Below, piece after piece: positions 7,238 to 16,078 of a stretch of DNA of 37,869 bases. The DNA is from Nitrospirota bacterium. Lineage in GTDB: Bacteria; Nitrospirota; Nitrospiria; Nitrospirales; Nitrospiraceae. The DNA lies in NCBI GenBank assembly GCA_013388555.1, contig JACAFD010000099.1, positions 1-37,869 of the forward strand. The letters are read 5' to 3'. The position numbers and the translations under genes are program-made. Numbering within the stretch: position 1 is the stretch's first letter; every line of letters begins with the position of its first letter. The notes below the pieces were generated by a model, which saw nothing but the letters and a program-made list of their open reading frames with translations, was not told the origin of the DNA and made no database searches.

Positions 7238-9484
7238 ATGCAAGCCCAAGTGATTACAAAAGACCTCATCGTGCAGCATAATCTGACTGACGATGAGTAC
7301 AAGAAGATCGTCGAGATTCTCGGACGCGAACCGAATATCACTGAGTTGGGCATGTTCTCAGTGATGTGGTCGGAGCATTGCTCCTATAAGAGTTCGCGGG
7401 TGCATCTAAAAAAATTGCCGACGACGGGGCCGCGAGTGGTTCAGGGGCCTGGGGAAAATGCCGGAGCGGTGGATATCGGCGATGGGCTCTGTGCGATCTT
7501 CAAGATGGAGTCGCACAATCATCCTTCGTTCATCGAGCCCTATCAAGGTGCGGCGACGGGGGTGGGTGGAATTCTGCGCGACATCTTTACAATGGGTGCG
7601 CGCCCGATTGCCTTGCTCAATGCGCTGCGGTTCGGCGAGCTCGACAACGCGAATAACCGGCGTCTGCTCAAGGGTGTGGTATCTGGCATAAGTGCATACG
7701 GGAATTGTATGGGAGTAGCGACGGTCGGAGGCGAGATCGTCTTCAACGATATCTATTCGCAGAATCCGCTCGTGAATGTTTTTTGCCTCGGCATTGCTCA
7801 CAAGGACAAGATCTTCAGAGGAACCGCCGCCGGTGTCGGCAATCCGGTGATCTATTTTGGTTCGAAGACGGGCCGCGACGGGATTCACGGCGCGACGATG
7901 GCGTCCGATTCCTTCGACGACCAGTCGGAGCAGAAGCGGCCTACGGTGCAGGTGGGCGATCCCTTTACTGAGAAGCTGTTGTTGGAAGCTTGTCTTGAAT
8001 TGATGGCTGGCGATTTGCTCGTCGGTATTCAGGACATGGGGGCGGCAGGGTTGACCAGTTCGTCTTGTGAAATGGCGTCGCGGGCCGGCAATGGAATCGA
8101 TCTGGACCTGTCCGATGTGCCACGGCGCGAGCCTGGTATGACGCCCTATGAATTGATGTTGTCGGAATCGCAAGAACGTATGTTGATGGTGGCGCAGGCA
8201 GGAAAGGAAGATGAGTGCATCAAGATCTGCAAGAAGTGGGATCTCGATGTCGCGGTGGTGGGACGGGTCACGGGCGATGGGATGCTGCGCGTGAGGGATC
8301 AGGGCAACGTCGTGGCAGAGATTCCGGCGAAGTCACTGGCCGATGACGGGCCACGCTACGAGCGGCCCTATTCGCCGCCTGGTTACCAGGACATGCTGAC
8401 CAACCTGAATTACGATGCGCTTCCCGATGTGAAGGATGCGAATGCGGCATTGCTCTCGCTCCTGGCGTCACCGACGATTGCGAGCAAACGCTGGGTCTAT
8501 GAACAGTACGACCACATGGTGCGGACCAATACGATGGTCCGGCCCGGTTCCGATGCGGCGGTGGTGCGGATCAAGGGGACGAATAAAGCCATTGCGATGA
8601 CGGTGGACTGCAATAGTCGCTATTGCCTGCTCCATCCGTATGAAGGGGCTCGTCTTGCAGTGGCCGAAGCGGCGAGGAATCTGGTCTGTTCCGGTGCGGA
8701 ACCGATCGGGCTCACGGACTGTTTGAATTTCGGGAACCCCGAGCGGCCGGAGATTATGTGGCAGTTTGTGCTGGCGATCGAGGGGATGAAGGATGTCTGC
8801 GAGCATTTCGAGATTCCTATCGTCAGCGGTAACGTGAGTTTCTATAATGAGACCAACGGTCTCTCGATCTATCCCACACCGATGTTGGGGATGGTGGGTC
8901 TGATCGAATCAGCCGATAAGACGATGACGCAGTGGTTTAAGCAGGACGGCGATGCGATTCTTCTCCTGGGCAAGACGAAGGAGGACTTGGGCGGCAGTGA
9001 ATATCTGAAAGTGCTCCATCACCGGGAACAGGGATCGCCACCCTTCCTGAGCTTAGAGACCGAGAAGGCGCTTCATGAATTCGTACTCCGCATCATTCGT
9101 GATGGCTTGGTGCAGTCCGCCCATGATTGTTCGGATGGTGGCTTGTCTGTCGCGCTGGCCGAATGTTGTATTTCTGCTCCGGACAGCAGACGCGGGGCTA
9201 TGGTAAGATTACCGCTTGATATATCGAGGCGTGATGCTCTCTTGTTCGGTGAGAGCCAATCGCGGGTGGTCTTGTCAGTGAAACCCGAGATAGCGGATCA
9301 AGTATTGAATCGCGCCTGGGACTCCGGCATTCCAGCGATAAAGATCGGGATAGTAGGCGGCGACCGTGTTGTCATCGATGTGGAGAAGGGGGAATGGAGC
9401 GAGGGTTGCCGCATCGACCTCCCGGTCGATCAACTTCACGGGCAGTGGGGCTTTTCGATCGAACGAACTCTGAATGAAGCGTGA
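7238..9484 (+). CDS. purL: FGAM synthase large subunit PurL
   Basis: PurL makes formylglycinamidine ribonucleotide from FGAR, ATP and ammonia supplied by PurQ through PurS. At 748 residues it is the short bacterial form. Visible motifs include [33 protein letters not shown] with the ATP/Mg-binding residues, [26 protein letters not shown] and a second AIRS-like half with [11 protein letters not shown] and [16 protein letters not shown]. The start at 7238 gives the usual N-terminus and lies just after the antitoxin-like gene. purF follows after a repeat-rich gap of about 50 bases. Confidence 0.97.
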   Translation: MQAQVITKDLIVQHNLTDDEYKKIVEILGREPNITELGMFSVMWSEHCSYKSSRVHLKKLPTTGPRVVQGPGENAGAVDIGDGLCAIFKMESHNHPSFIEPYQGAATGVGGILRDIFTMGARPIALLNALRFGELDNANNRRLLKGVVSGISAYGNCMGVATVGGEIVFNDIYSQNPLVNVFCLGIAHKDKIFRGTAAGVGNPVIYFGSKTGRDGIHGATMASDSFDDQSEQKRPTVQVGDPFTEKLLLEACLELMAGDLLVGIQDMGAAGLTSSSCEMASRAGNGIDLDLSDVPRREPGMTPYELMLSESQERMLMVAQAGKEDECIKICKKWDLDVAVVGRVTGDGMLRVRDQGNVVAEIPAKSLADDGPRYERPYSPPGYQDMLTNLNYDALPDVKDANAALLSLLASPTIASKRWVYEQYDHMVRTNTMVRPGSDAAVVRIKGTNKAIAMTVDCNSRYCLLHPYEGARLAVAEAARNLVCSGAEPIGLTDCLNFGNPERPEIMWQFVLAIEGMKDVCEHFEIPIVSGNVSFYNETNGLSIYPTPMLGMVGLIESADKTMTQWFKQDGDAILLLGKTKEDLGGSEYLKVLHHREQGSPPFLSLETEKALHEFVLRIIRDGLVQSAHDCSDGGLSVALAECCISAPDSRRGAMVRLPLDISRRDALLFGESQSRVVLSVKPEIADQVLNRAWDSGIPAIKIGIVGGDRVVIDVEKGEWSEGCRIDLPVDQLHGQWGFSIERTLNEA

Positions 9485-9592
9485 GGGGTTAGGCGTCAGG
9501 GGTGACGGGTCAAGAGTAAGGGTAAGAGGATTATGAATCAGGACCGAGCAGTGCCTTTAATCGCCTCACGCCTCACGCCTCACCCCTTACCT
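9481..9592. repeat. Inverted short-unit repeat cluster between purL and purF
   Basis: GTGAGGGGTTAGGCGTCAGG near 9481-9500 and GGTGACGGG face CGCCTCACGCCTCACCCC and TTACC at 9563-9591 in inverted orientation. The match is imperfect but extends over most of both arms. The left arm includes the purL stop, and the right arm codes for the PurF N-terminal extension. The unit is close to that of the nusB-purB cluster. Confidence 0.7.
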
Positions 9593-11005
9593 ATTATTAC
9601 TCCTGATAAGTTTCACGACGAATGTGCGGTCTTCGGCATTTATGGCCACAAGGAAGCGGCAAACCTTACCTATCTCGGACTATATGCCTTGCAGCATCGG
9701 GGGCAGGAAGCCTCCGGTATCGTTTCAGGCGATGGTGAGCAGTTTTACGTTCATAAGGGGAAGGGGCTTGTCGCGGACATTTATGATACCCACGTGCTTG
9801 AGCAATTAACCGGCTCGATGGCGATCGGTCACAATCGCTACTCCACGGCAGGGGGGAACGATCTCAAGAACGTCCAGCCGTTCTCGGTCAACTTCGCATT
9901 CGGGAATCTCGCGCTTGCCCACAACGGCAACCTCATCAATGCCCAAGTGCTGCGTCACGAGCTCGAAGCGTACGGCGCCATCTTTCAATCGACCTCGGAC
10001 AGCGAAGTCATCATCCATCTGATCGCGCATTCCAGAGCCACTACGTTGCTGGCCCGGATCATCGATGCATTGAGCCAGGTCCGCGGGGCATTTTCGATCG
10101 TGTTGCAGACGGACGACGGGATCATCGCAGCACGCGATCCCCACGGGTTCCGGCCACTCTGTCTCGGTCGGCTAGGCGATACATACCTCGTGGCCTCAGA
10201 GACCTGCGCATTCGACCTGCTCGGAGCCGAAATCGTCCGCGAGGTCGAACCAGGTGAGTTGGTTGTGCTGAATGACAAGGGTATGACGAGTCACAAGCCC
10301 TTTGCCCCGGTCAGTCCGGCGCTGTGTGTCTTTGAATATGTATACTTTGCTCGGCCGGACAGTAAAATTTTCGGTGCGAATACGGTCTATGCGACGCGCA
10401 AATCGTTGGGTAGGCAGTTGGCGAAGGAGTCGTCTGTGCCGGCGGACATCGTCATCCCAGTGCCGGACTCCGGAGTGCCTGCCTCGCTCGGCTATGCGGA
10501 AGGGGCGGGGATTCCGTTTGAACTCGGGCTGATTCGGAATCACTATGTCGGTCGGACTTTCATTGAACCGGAGCAATCAATCCGTCATTTCGGTGTGAAG
10601 GTCAAGCTCAATGCCGTGCCGGAAGTACTGGAGGGGAAACGGGTTGTCGTGGTCGATGACTCGCTGGTGCGGGGCACGACGAGTCGAAAGATTGTCAAGA
10701 TGCTTCGAAATGCCGGGGCTAAGGAAGTGCATATGCGCATCAGTTCGCCGCCGATCACCTCTCCCTGCTTCTACGGCATCGATACGCCTACCAGGAAGGA
10801 ATTGATTGCCTCCAGCCATACGACCGAAGAGATTCGAAAATATATCACGGCCGATAGTCTTGCCTATTTGAGTCTTGATGGCATGTTGGGTGTCTCTCCT
10901 GGTACGCCGGGCCAGTATTGCAATGCCTGTTTTACCGAACGCTACCCTATCCCATTGACCCGCGCTGAAGAAATGCAGTTGGGCCTCTTTGAAGCAGCGC
11001 ACTGA
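9533..11005 (+). CDS. purF: Amidophosphoribosyltransferase
   Basis: PurF commits PRPP to purine synthesis by transferring ammonia from glutamine. The N-terminal nucleophile hydrolase domain starts at C31 (ECAVFGIYG), so about 30 residues would be removed by self-processing; this leader is partly encoded by repeat units. [11 protein letters not shown] and GHNRYSTAG follow. The PRPP-binding loop [14 protein letters not shown] has the two Asp at 375-376. Cysteines at 265, 412, 463 and 466 (CNAC) are placed like the 4Fe-4S ligands of the Bacillus-type enzyme, which makes it potentially oxygen-sensitive. Total length 490. Confidence 0.97.
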   Translation: MNQDRAVPLIASRLTPHPLPIITPDKFHDECAVFGIYGHKEAANLTYLGLYALQHRGQEASGIVSGDGEQFYVHKGKGLVADIYDTHVLEQLTGSMAIGHNRYSTAGGNDLKNVQPFSVNFAFGNLALAHNGNLINAQVLRHELEAYGAIFQSTSDSEVIIHLIAHSRATTLLARIIDALSQVRGAFSIVLQTDDGIIAARDPHGFRPLCLGRLGDTYLVASETCAFDLLGAEIVREVEPGELVVLNDKGMTSHKPFAPVSPALCVFEYVYFARPDSKIFGANTVYATRKSLGRQLAKESSVPADIVIPVPDSGVPASLGYAEGAGIPFELGLIRNHYVGRTFIEPEQSIRHFGVKVKLNAVPEVLEGKRVVVVDDSLVRGTTSRKIVKMLRNAGAKEVHMRISSPPITSPCFYGIDTPTRKELIASSHTTEEIRKYITADSLAYLSLDGMLGVSPGTPGQYCNACFTERYPIPLTRAEEMQLGLFEAAH

Positions 11006-11043
11006 ACCCCGACCCAAGGCAACCCGGACCTTCACACTGTTCA

Positions 11044-11382
11044 ATGGACGAAAAACCACGTATGCAGCCGAGGGCCAGACCGAGAGTCGAGGTGGATTAT
11101 CCCGCCACGTTCACGGCCGATCAGCTGTCCGGAAGCGGAACGCTCAAGAATTTGACGATTGCCGGCGCGGAAATACAAAGCCAGGCTGACCTTGCCATCG
11201 GCAGCCGTCTTTCACTGAGCATACACGCTACAGGCGCCCGCCCTCCTATTGTGATCACTGTAGCGGTGGTTCGCTGGAGACGAAGCGACAGATTCGGCCT
11301 GGAGTTTGTTGGTTTCGACGGCCGGTCTAAGCAGCAGCTCGAAGATATGCTCAACCCCCACGACTCATCCTCCCCTCTGTAG
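11044..11382 (+). CDS. PilZ-domain protein
   Basis: A 112-residue single PilZ domain, the common c-di-GMP receptor. The RxxxR element is R10-R14 (PRARPRVEVDYPATF) and the DxSxxG-like element is NLTIAG at 36-41. The C-terminal strand RFGLEFVGF is typical. It starts 38 bases after purF with no obvious terminator between, so it may be cotranscribed. Both ligand-binding elements are close to consensus, so c-di-GMP binding is plausible. No output domain is attached. Confidence 0.85.
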   Translation: MDEKPRMQPRARPRVEVDYPATFTADQLSGSGTLKNLTIAGAEIQSQADLAIGSRLSLSIHATGARPPIVITVAVVRWRRSDRFGLEFVGFDGRSKQQLEDMLNPHDSSSPL

Positions 11383-11438
11383 CTCCGCTGTTCCCTCAGT
11401 TGCTCCATGAAAAATCAGCGTGCTAGGATGCCTCTCAC

Positions 11439-11499
11439 CAATGATGAATGTTGAATGATCGTGCGATGTAATAATTCGAGCTCGACATTGAGCATTGAG
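11439..11499. repeat. Weak inverted short-unit repeat before the thioredoxin-like gene
   Basis: CAATGATGAATGTTGAATG at 11439-11457 and CGACATTGAGCATTGAG at 11483-11499 are imperfect inverted copies, each made of two similar units. The layout resembles the stronger clusters elsewhere, with a different, AT-richer unit. Confidence 0.35.
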
Positions 11500-11513
11500 T
11501 AAAGGAAGCTGTG

Positions 11514-12044
11514 ATGAAACGCGCGATCCTCATCCTTGGGGCACTGCTAGTTCCTGTTCTTGCTACCCAGCTGGTTCTTGCCGCAGGATTATTCAAGGTC
11601 GGCGAGAAGGCGCCTCCGTTTGCCTTGACTGCCATCACTGGTGAGACGGTGGGTCTGGATAGGTATAAGGGAAAAGTCGTGGTACTCGGACTCTTTCATA
11701 TCTGTGAACCCTGCCTGATACAAGGTTCCGCCCTCCAAAAAGTTTCTGAGATGATGAAGGAGAAAAATGTGGCGGTGCTCGGCGTCAATTCCTCAGGCGA
11801 CTCCAAGAAAAGTGTCGGTGAGTTTTTGTCCGTCTTTCCTGTGAAGGTGACCTATCCCTATCTGCTTGATCCGAACAAGGTGACGGACAAATTATATGGC
11901 GGAGGCAAGTTTATCCCCAACGTGTATGTGATCGATCAGCAGGGTGTGATCCGGTGGCAGCGTGTCGGCAACATGGATTTGGCCGGCGAAGAGGTGATTG
12001 TGGCGGAAGTCGAGAAACTGTTGGCTGGAGGAAGTAAAATGTAA
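11514..12044 (+). CDS. Exported thioredoxin-like (TlpA/AhpC-TSA) protein
   Basis: A signal peptide or anchor (residues 1-24, ending VLAA) is followed by a peroxiredoxin/TlpA fold: VGEKAPPFALTAITGETVGL, YKGKVVVLGLF, the redox motif C64-E-P-C67, GVNSSGDSKKSVGEFL, the cis-Pro region KFIPNVYVIDQQGVIRWQRV and a C-terminal helix. It probably acts in the periplasm as a thiol-disulfide oxidoreductase, for example in cytochrome maturation, but the partner is not visible. The ATG at 11514 fits the AAAGGAAG ribosome-binding site better than the GTG just before it. The gene is set off from its neighbours by repeat-rich gaps. Confidence 0.85.
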   Translation: MKRAILILGALLVPVLATQLVLAAGLFKVGEKAPPFALTAITGETVGLDRYKGKVVVLGLFHICEPCLIQGSALQKVSEMMKEKNVAVLGVNSSGDSKKSVGEFLSVFPVKVTYPYLLDPNKVTDKLYGGGKFIPNVYVIDQQGVIRWQRVGNMDLAGEEVIVAEVEKLLAGGSKM

Positions 12045-12046
12045 GA

Positions 12047-12142
12047 GCGGCAGCGGTCGGGCCGTCTCCCTGCTCGCAGACCCCTCACCTCAGAAGGTGA
12101 TCGGTCAATGCGCGCAATAGGAGACAACCCGACCACTGCCGC
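12047..12142. repeat. Long-range inverted repeat with nested hairpin
   Basis: GCGGCAGCGGTCGGG at 12047-12061 and CCCGACCACTGCCGC at 12128-12142 pair at 14 of 15 positions across 66 bases. A smaller stem, TCACCT with AGGTGA, lies in the loop near 12083-12100. It begins three bases after the thioredoxin-like gene. It could be a terminator-like or leader RNA structure; no T run follows. Confidence 0.6.
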
Positions 12143-12183
12143 GAAAAGGATTGCCCGCCTGGTGGAAGAGGAAGGTGGAGAGC

Positions 12184-12423
12184 ATGGATGAGATGGAAGA
12201 GGGTAAGCAGAAGTTTTTAGAGGTGGTGAAGGGGGCTGATGCTACTGTGCAGGTGGTCATTCCCGTCACGCCTTCTAATAGCATGTTTCTGATTTCACTC
12301 ACGAAAGGGCCGAATCGAAAATTCATTACGGTTTCGGAAGACGACATTATCGATCTGCCGAATGAGGCGAGCATTCTGTCTAAGGTCACGAAAACCGTCA
12401 AAGATGCCGTCGCCGCTCTCTGA
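12184..12423 (+). CDS. Small conserved-looking cytosolic protein
   Basis: A 79-residue acidic protein that I do not recognise. The ATG at 12184 was chosen because AGGTGGAGAGC lies directly upstream; the frame is open for about 11 more codons. The sequence alternates short strands and helices (ATVQVVIPVTPSNSMFLISL, GPNRKFITVSEDDIIDLPNE) and has no signal peptide or membrane segment. It lies between two structured intergenic regions on the same strand as its neighbours. Confidence 0.55.
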   Translation: MDEMEEGKQKFLEVVKGADATVQVVIPVTPSNSMFLISLTKGPNRKFITVSEDDIIDLPNEASILSKVTKTVKDAVAAL

Positions 12424-12427
12424 GACA

Positions 12428-12534
12428 GCGCGACGAGCGGGACGGGCGAGAAAGGCGCGAAGTGAGAACAAGTATAAAATGATAACGATTGTCCCGGCGC
12501 GTCTCGCTTGTCTCGCCATTCTCGCGCGTCGCGC
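12428..12534. repeat. Inverted short-unit repeat cluster before the MBL-fold gene
   Basis: GCGCGACG at 12428-12435 pairs with CGTCGCGC at 12527-12534, and GCGAGAA at 12446-12452 pairs with TTCTCGC at 12519-12525. Several CTCGC-type units fill both arms. An AT-rich stretch (AAGTATAAAATGATAACG near 12470-12488) lies at the centre and could contain a promoter. Confidence 0.7.
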
Positions 12535-12543
12535 CCCTGTATC

Positions 12544-13146
12544 ATGAAAAACCTGCTCCCCGGTATCTGGCAATGGTCCTGGTTCTCTCAGGAGAAGCAG
12601 CTCGATTTCAACGGGCACTTTCTCACGGTCGGGGAGCACAAGATCCTCGTCGATCCTCCGCCAATGACAGGCGAGGCCAGTTCCGTGATTCTCCGTAACG
12701 GACCCGTCGATTACATCATCGTGACGAATCGTGATCATGCGCGAGAAGCGGTGAAGTATCAGGAAGAGTTTCGATGTCAGCTACATGTACCGGAGGTTGA
12801 CGCACCACAGATGGATCTGATTCCGACCAAAACGTTCAAGGATGGGGAGTTGCTCACCGGCGGGATCTGGGTGATACAACTGAAAGACCAGAAGTCTCCC
12901 GGCGAGTCGGCGTTGTTCATTCAGCAGGGGAAGGGTGTATTGATCGTCGGAGATGCGTTGATCGGGAAGCCGGCCGGCTCCGTCAGTCTGCTGCCGGCTG
13001 AAAAATATGCCGATGTGGAGAAGGCTCGGGATGGACTGCGTCGTCTCCTCAAGTATAATTTCGATAGCCTCTTGGTCGGCGATGGTGCTTCGATTCTCAC
13101 CGGCGCCAGGCAGGCGGTCGAACAGTTGCTCCGGCCCTCATCATGA
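12544..13146 (+). CDS. MBL-fold-like protein with a degenerate metal site
   Basis: A 200-residue protein with the strand pattern of the metallo-beta-lactamase superfamily: FLTVGEHKILVDPPP, then PVDYIIVTNRDHAREAVKYQ (residues 55-72), later GVLIVGDALIG with D137 and LLVGDGASIL near the end. The canonical HxHxDH metal motif is reduced to TNRDHAREA (61-69), so the usual two-zinc hydrolase site is unlikely to be complete. The ATG at 12544 gives the natural N-terminus; earlier starts fall in repeat sequence. It opens a set of four genes joined by ATGA overlaps. The substrate is unknown. Confidence 0.7.
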   Translation: MKNLLPGIWQWSWFSQEKQLDFNGHFLTVGEHKILVDPPPMTGEASSVILRNGPVDYIIVTNRDHAREAVKYQEEFRCQLHVPEVDAPQMDLIPTKTFKDGELLTGGIWVIQLKDQKSPGESALFIQQGKGVLIVGDALIGKPAGSVSLLPAEKYADVEKARDGLRRLLKYNFDSLLVGDGASILTGARQAVEQLLRPSS

Positions 13147-13967
13147 CCTTACGCAACGGACTTTCAGAAGAGCTCAATCGCCAAGGAAATGAGCATTTTT
13201 CCCGCGGGCTCTATACCGACGCCTATACTTGCTATGCGAAGGCGTTGGAATGTGATCGGCTGACCGGGGACCAACGGGCACTGGCCGCCACCCTGGGAAA
13301 TCTCGGAAATATTTGTGCTGTCAGTGGGCGTCGGGAAATGGCTCAGATTCACTATCAAGAGGTGCTGGAACTCCAAAAGATTCTTGGAGACGAGAAGGGG
13401 ATTGGGACGACCTTGGGCAATTTGGGAAACCTGAGGGCTGATGCGGGCGAATGGGACCGCGCCAAAGCCTACTATCTCGAAGCGTTGGACCTCATGTGTA
13501 AGACTCACGACGAGGCAGGTAAGGCAGTGCTGTTTTCGGATCTTGGCCTGGTCGCGCGTGAGGCGAAAGAGTACGAACAGGCGATTGGATACTATGAACA
13601 GTCGCTGGTCCTGATGCGGCGGTTGGGAAATGAAGGTGGTGTGGCAGATGCCTGGCGTATGATCGGCCGTACGTTTTTGCTCCAGCGGCGCTACGAAGAT
13701 GCCATTGCCTGTTGCCAGACCAGCCAGTCCATTGCCGAGCGGTCGCATGATGAACTGAGAGCAGGCGGCGCTCGTTATGTGCTGGTCCAATGCTACGAAG
13801 AGCTCGGCAAGTTGCGTGAGGCAGCAGACCTCCTCGAACTGGTGGTGCAGATGGATCGCAAGTATCAATTGCCTAAACTTGAAGAGAACACTAAACGTTT
13901 GGCGACGCTGCGTGCCGGCCTCCGGGGGCAGGGTGGGGCGCCGCCCCATCGAAAGGCACACGTATGA
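13143..13967 (+). CDS. TPR-repeat protein
   Basis: A 274-residue protein built of at least five tetratricopeptide repeats, for example NEHFSRGLYTDAYTCYAKAL, LGNLGNICAVSGRREMAQIH, LGNLGNLRADAGEWDRAKAY, and EYEQAIGYYEQSL. The repeats with LGNLGN resemble the longer Kinesin-light-chain/Rapsyn-like TPRs used for protein binding. No signal peptide or membrane helix. The start overlaps the MBL-fold gene and the stop overlaps the next gene (both ATGA). It probably acts as a scaffold for its coupled neighbours, which is inference. Confidence 0.85.
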   Translation: MTLRNGLSEELNRQGNEHFSRGLYTDAYTCYAKALECDRLTGDQRALAATLGNLGNICAVSGRREMAQIHYQEVLELQKILGDEKGIGTTLGNLGNLRADAGEWDRAKAYYLEALDLMCKTHDEAGKAVLFSDLGLVAREAKEYEQAIGYYEQSLVLMRRLGNEGGVADAWRMIGRTFLLQRRYEDAIACCQTSQSIAERSHDELRAGGARYVLVQCYEELGKLREAADLLELVVQMDRKYQLPKLEENTKRLATLRAGLRGQGGAPPHRKAHV

Positions 13968-14401
13968 GTGATGGAGCCTCGACGGGATGGGATGCCCTCA
14001 GGGCTTCGCTGGCCCCGACATTTCCCCAACTGCAGGAATTCGAAGCCGGCGGACCCTTGTCGATGGAGCTTGGCTCCGAAGGATGGCTGCTGGAGCTGAC
14101 GCCTGGTGGACAGCTCCTGTGCCAGTATGGCATGGCGATTGACGATGTGATGGCGCTCTTGTCCGATGGGACGCCGGAGGATCTCGGCACAGACGAGATC
14201 GCGAAACAGGCCAAGTATTACATTCAACCGGCGGTCTCAAAGTACCGGGCGATTCTGTTGAAATCAGGGTTTTCGGAACAAACCGAGATAACCGATGAGT
14301 ATGTCGCGGCGCGCTTCGAGCGGAGCGTGGACGTGACCAATCCGACAGCCGTGCAGGACTTGATGCGCTGGTGCGTGCGGACGATCGGCGTAGCCGGATG
14401 A
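13964..14401 (+). CDS. Unknown protein in the MBL-TPR-methyltransferase cassette
   Basis: A 145-residue acidic, soluble-looking protein that I do not recognise. It contains PTFPQLQEFEAGGPLSMELG, a strand-rich GWLLELTPGGQLLCQYGM and a helical C-terminal half (EIAKQAKYYIQPAVSKYRAI, VQDLMRWCVRTIG). No signal or transmembrane segment. Both ends overlap neighbours by ATGA, so it is made in step with the TPR protein before it and the methyltransferase after it. Confidence 0.75.
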   Translation: MSDGASTGWDALRASLAPTFPQLQEFEAGGPLSMELGSEGWLLELTPGGQLLCQYGMAIDDVMALLSDGTPEDLGTDEIAKQAKYYIQPAVSKYRAILLKSGFSEQTEITDEYVAARFERSVDVTNPTAVQDLMRWCVRTIGVAG

Positions 14402-15474
14402 GACGGCGGATCGCTTCGTTCGATGATTTGCGCGATGCGATTACGGCGTACCGGTTGCCGAGGATTCTCATTGCCGCACTTGAGCTGAACCTCTTCACGG
14501 CCGTCGATACGGGCGCATGGACGGTTCCTGCCCTGGCGCGTAAGGTGAACGTCAGTGAGCGGGGTCTGGCCATCCTCTGCCGGAATCTCGCCATGGCCGG
14601 CCTGCTGAAGAAAAGTGGCGAGACCTATAGAAACAGCCGGTTGAGTGCCACGGCGTTAAACGCACAGCATCCGGCCTATCGCGGCGACTACCTCAAGCTG
14701 ATCATAAGTCATTGGGCTGATTGGGGACGGCTGCTGGAATCGGTGAAGAGCGGATTGCCGCTCGACCACGGTGAACCGGACGAACCGGACCATCGTCGCC
14801 GGTTCACGTGGGCTATGCATCACCGGACTCTGGACACGGCTCCGAAGATTGCGGCCCAGATCGACCTGCGTGGCGCGCGAACCCTCCTCGATCTTGGTGG
14901 CGGTCCCGGTACCTATGCCATGGCCTTTCTTGCCAGGAATCCCACCCTCCGAGCCACAGTATGTGACCGTCCCGCAGCCGTCGACGTGGCGAAGGAGATT
15001 GCCGCGACTCACCAGGCTGCTGCGCGACTCTCCTACTTGCCGCTGGATATCATGGTGGATGCCATTCCCGGCACCTACGATGTCATCTGGTATTCAAACG
15101 TCCTGCACATCTATGGGCCGAAAGACAATCAGGCGCTGTTCCGTCGTGTGTTGGCTGCATTGAATCCCGGAGGCCGGTTATTGATCCAGGATGCCTTCCT
15201 CCACGACCGAGACGGTGTGTTTCCAGAAGAGGCAAGTCTCTTCGCAGTCTCGATGTTGCTGTTCACCGAGAAGGGCAATACCTATTCAGCAGCCGAGACG
15301 AAGACATGGCTGACAGCTGCTGGATTTGAACGGATCAAGGTCTTGCGGATGAAGAAGGGGACGGAGGACTGGGAGGACGGGATTCTGGAAGCGCGGTCCC
15401 CAAGGACGAATGGAGAAACGCGCGCCCGCCGAACAGGATCAGCAAAAAATTCACGATCCCGCTCATTGAGCTGA
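14398..15474 (+). CDS. SAM-dependent O-methyltransferase (COMT-like)
   Basis: A 358-residue methyltransferase. The N-terminal half has the winged-helix dimerisation fold of plant-COMT/hydroxyneurosporene-methyltransferase-like enzymes (LIAALELNLFTAVDTGAW, ERGLAILCRNLAMAGLLKK). The SAM site follows with D165 in LLDLGGGPGTYAMAF, then YDVIWYSNVLHIYG and LNPGGRLLIQDAFL. It probably methylates a hydroxyl on a small molecule; the substrate is not shown. The ATG at 14398 overlaps the previous stop. The last 45 or so codons run antisense through the 3' end of the convergent membrane-protein gene, and the terminal RARRTGSAKNSRSRSLS tail is beyond the family's usual end. Confidence 0.88.
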   Translation: MRRRIASFDDLRDAITAYRLPRILIAALELNLFTAVDTGAWTVPALARKVNVSERGLAILCRNLAMAGLLKKSGETYRNSRLSATALNAQHPAYRGDYLKLIISHWADWGRLLESVKSGLPLDHGEPDEPDHRRRFTWAMHHRTLDTAPKIAAQIDLRGARTLLDLGGGPGTYAMAFLARNPTLRATVCDRPAAVDVAKEIAATHQAAARLSYLPLDIMVDAIPGTYDVIWYSNVLHIYGPKDNQALFRRVLAALNPGGRLLIQDAFLHDRDGVFPEEASLFAVSMLLFTEKGNTYSAAETKTWLTAAGFERIKVLRMKKGTEDWEDGILEARSPRTNGETRARRTGSAKNSRSRSLS

Positions 15475-15751
15475 AGAGGAGCAGAGTTCCAGCCTCGCTC
15501 TTACCACTCAGGATGCTCGTCACTGTGGCAAGGTCCAATGCCAATCCCACCGTTCCATAGATGACGCAGGCCATGGCGGTCCAGGCCCATCCTATCCATA
15601 TGAGGGCTGCGAGGGCGAGAGGACATGCGATCAGATAGAGCATCCATCCGGTTCGGCCCGTGTCTGTCGTAGCCGGTATGAGTTGAGTGGTGCCGGCTCC
15701 GATAAGGCAGAGCCCCGCGAGCAGGCCGATAAGCACCCAGGTATGTCGCAT
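15335..15751 (-). CDS. Four-helix membrane protein (unknown)
   Basis: A 138-residue protein with about four hydrophobic segments: HTWVLIGLLAGLCLIGAG at the N-terminus, WMLYLIACPLALAALIWIGW, ACVIYGTVGLALDLATV and SSMSGIVNFLLILFGG. The polar, Pro/Ser-rich C-terminus overlaps the methyltransferase gene by 140 bases on the other strand. The ATG at 15751 was chosen because the hydrophobic N-terminus begins there; no good ribosome-binding site is seen. No family recognised. Confidence 0.6.
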   Translation of the reverse strand: MRHTWVLIGLLAGLCLIGAGTTQLIPATTDTGRTGWMLYLIACPLALAALIWIGWAWTAMACVIYGTVGLALDLATVTSILSGKSEAGTLLLFSSMSGIVNFLLILFGGRAFLHSSLGTALPESRPPSPPSPSSSARP

Positions 15752-15790
15752 GGACGGGATAATACCCGCATCTGCTGCGCACAGCAACTG

Positions 15791-15816
15791 CAGGATGCCG
15801 AAAAAGTCCGCCAGCG
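15791..15816. repeat. Lone end of the miniature element
   Basis: CAGGATGCCGAAAAAGTCCG followed by CCAGCGG matches the terminal sequence of the full copies at 21407 and 26274. No inverted partner lies nearby; another lone end at 16011 is in the same orientation. Probably a relic. Confidence 0.65.
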
Positions 15817-15824
15817 GAACAACA

Positions 15825-15878
15825 CCGTTGTTTGGTTTATTTGGTTGTCTCGTTTGTTTGGTTTTTTGGTTGAATGAA
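15825..15878. repeat. TTTGGTT tandem units
   Basis: A T- and G-rich stretch with four or more TTTGGTT units. On the minus strand it lies about 75-125 bases upstream of the membrane-protein start. The 435 bases from 15752 to 16185 hold no gene, only this tract, two lone element ends and the promoter-region repeats at 16079. Confidence 0.55.
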
Positions 15879-16010
15879 GCTTGCCTGGTGGACCGAATCA
15901 TCCCTCTTGAGCCTTCCACTGGTGAAGCCCTTCGATAATCCCCCTGCACCTAGTCGAGAAACACCGCACAACTAGCCACTTTCCTTCGCTCGAAACTCTT
16001 TTTCCCCCAG

Positions 16011-16034
16011 CAGGATGCCCAAAAGCCGGCCAGC
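16011..16034. repeat. Lone end of the miniature element
   Basis: CAGGATGCCCAAAAGCCGGC followed by CAGC matches the terminal repeat of the miniature element family with a few changes. It lies in the same orientation as the lone end at 15791, 220 bases away, so the two do not form a normal element. Confidence 0.6.
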
Positions 16035-16078
16035 TTCACTCAACTCAACCGTCACCTCAGCCTTTCCTGACCTCCTTC

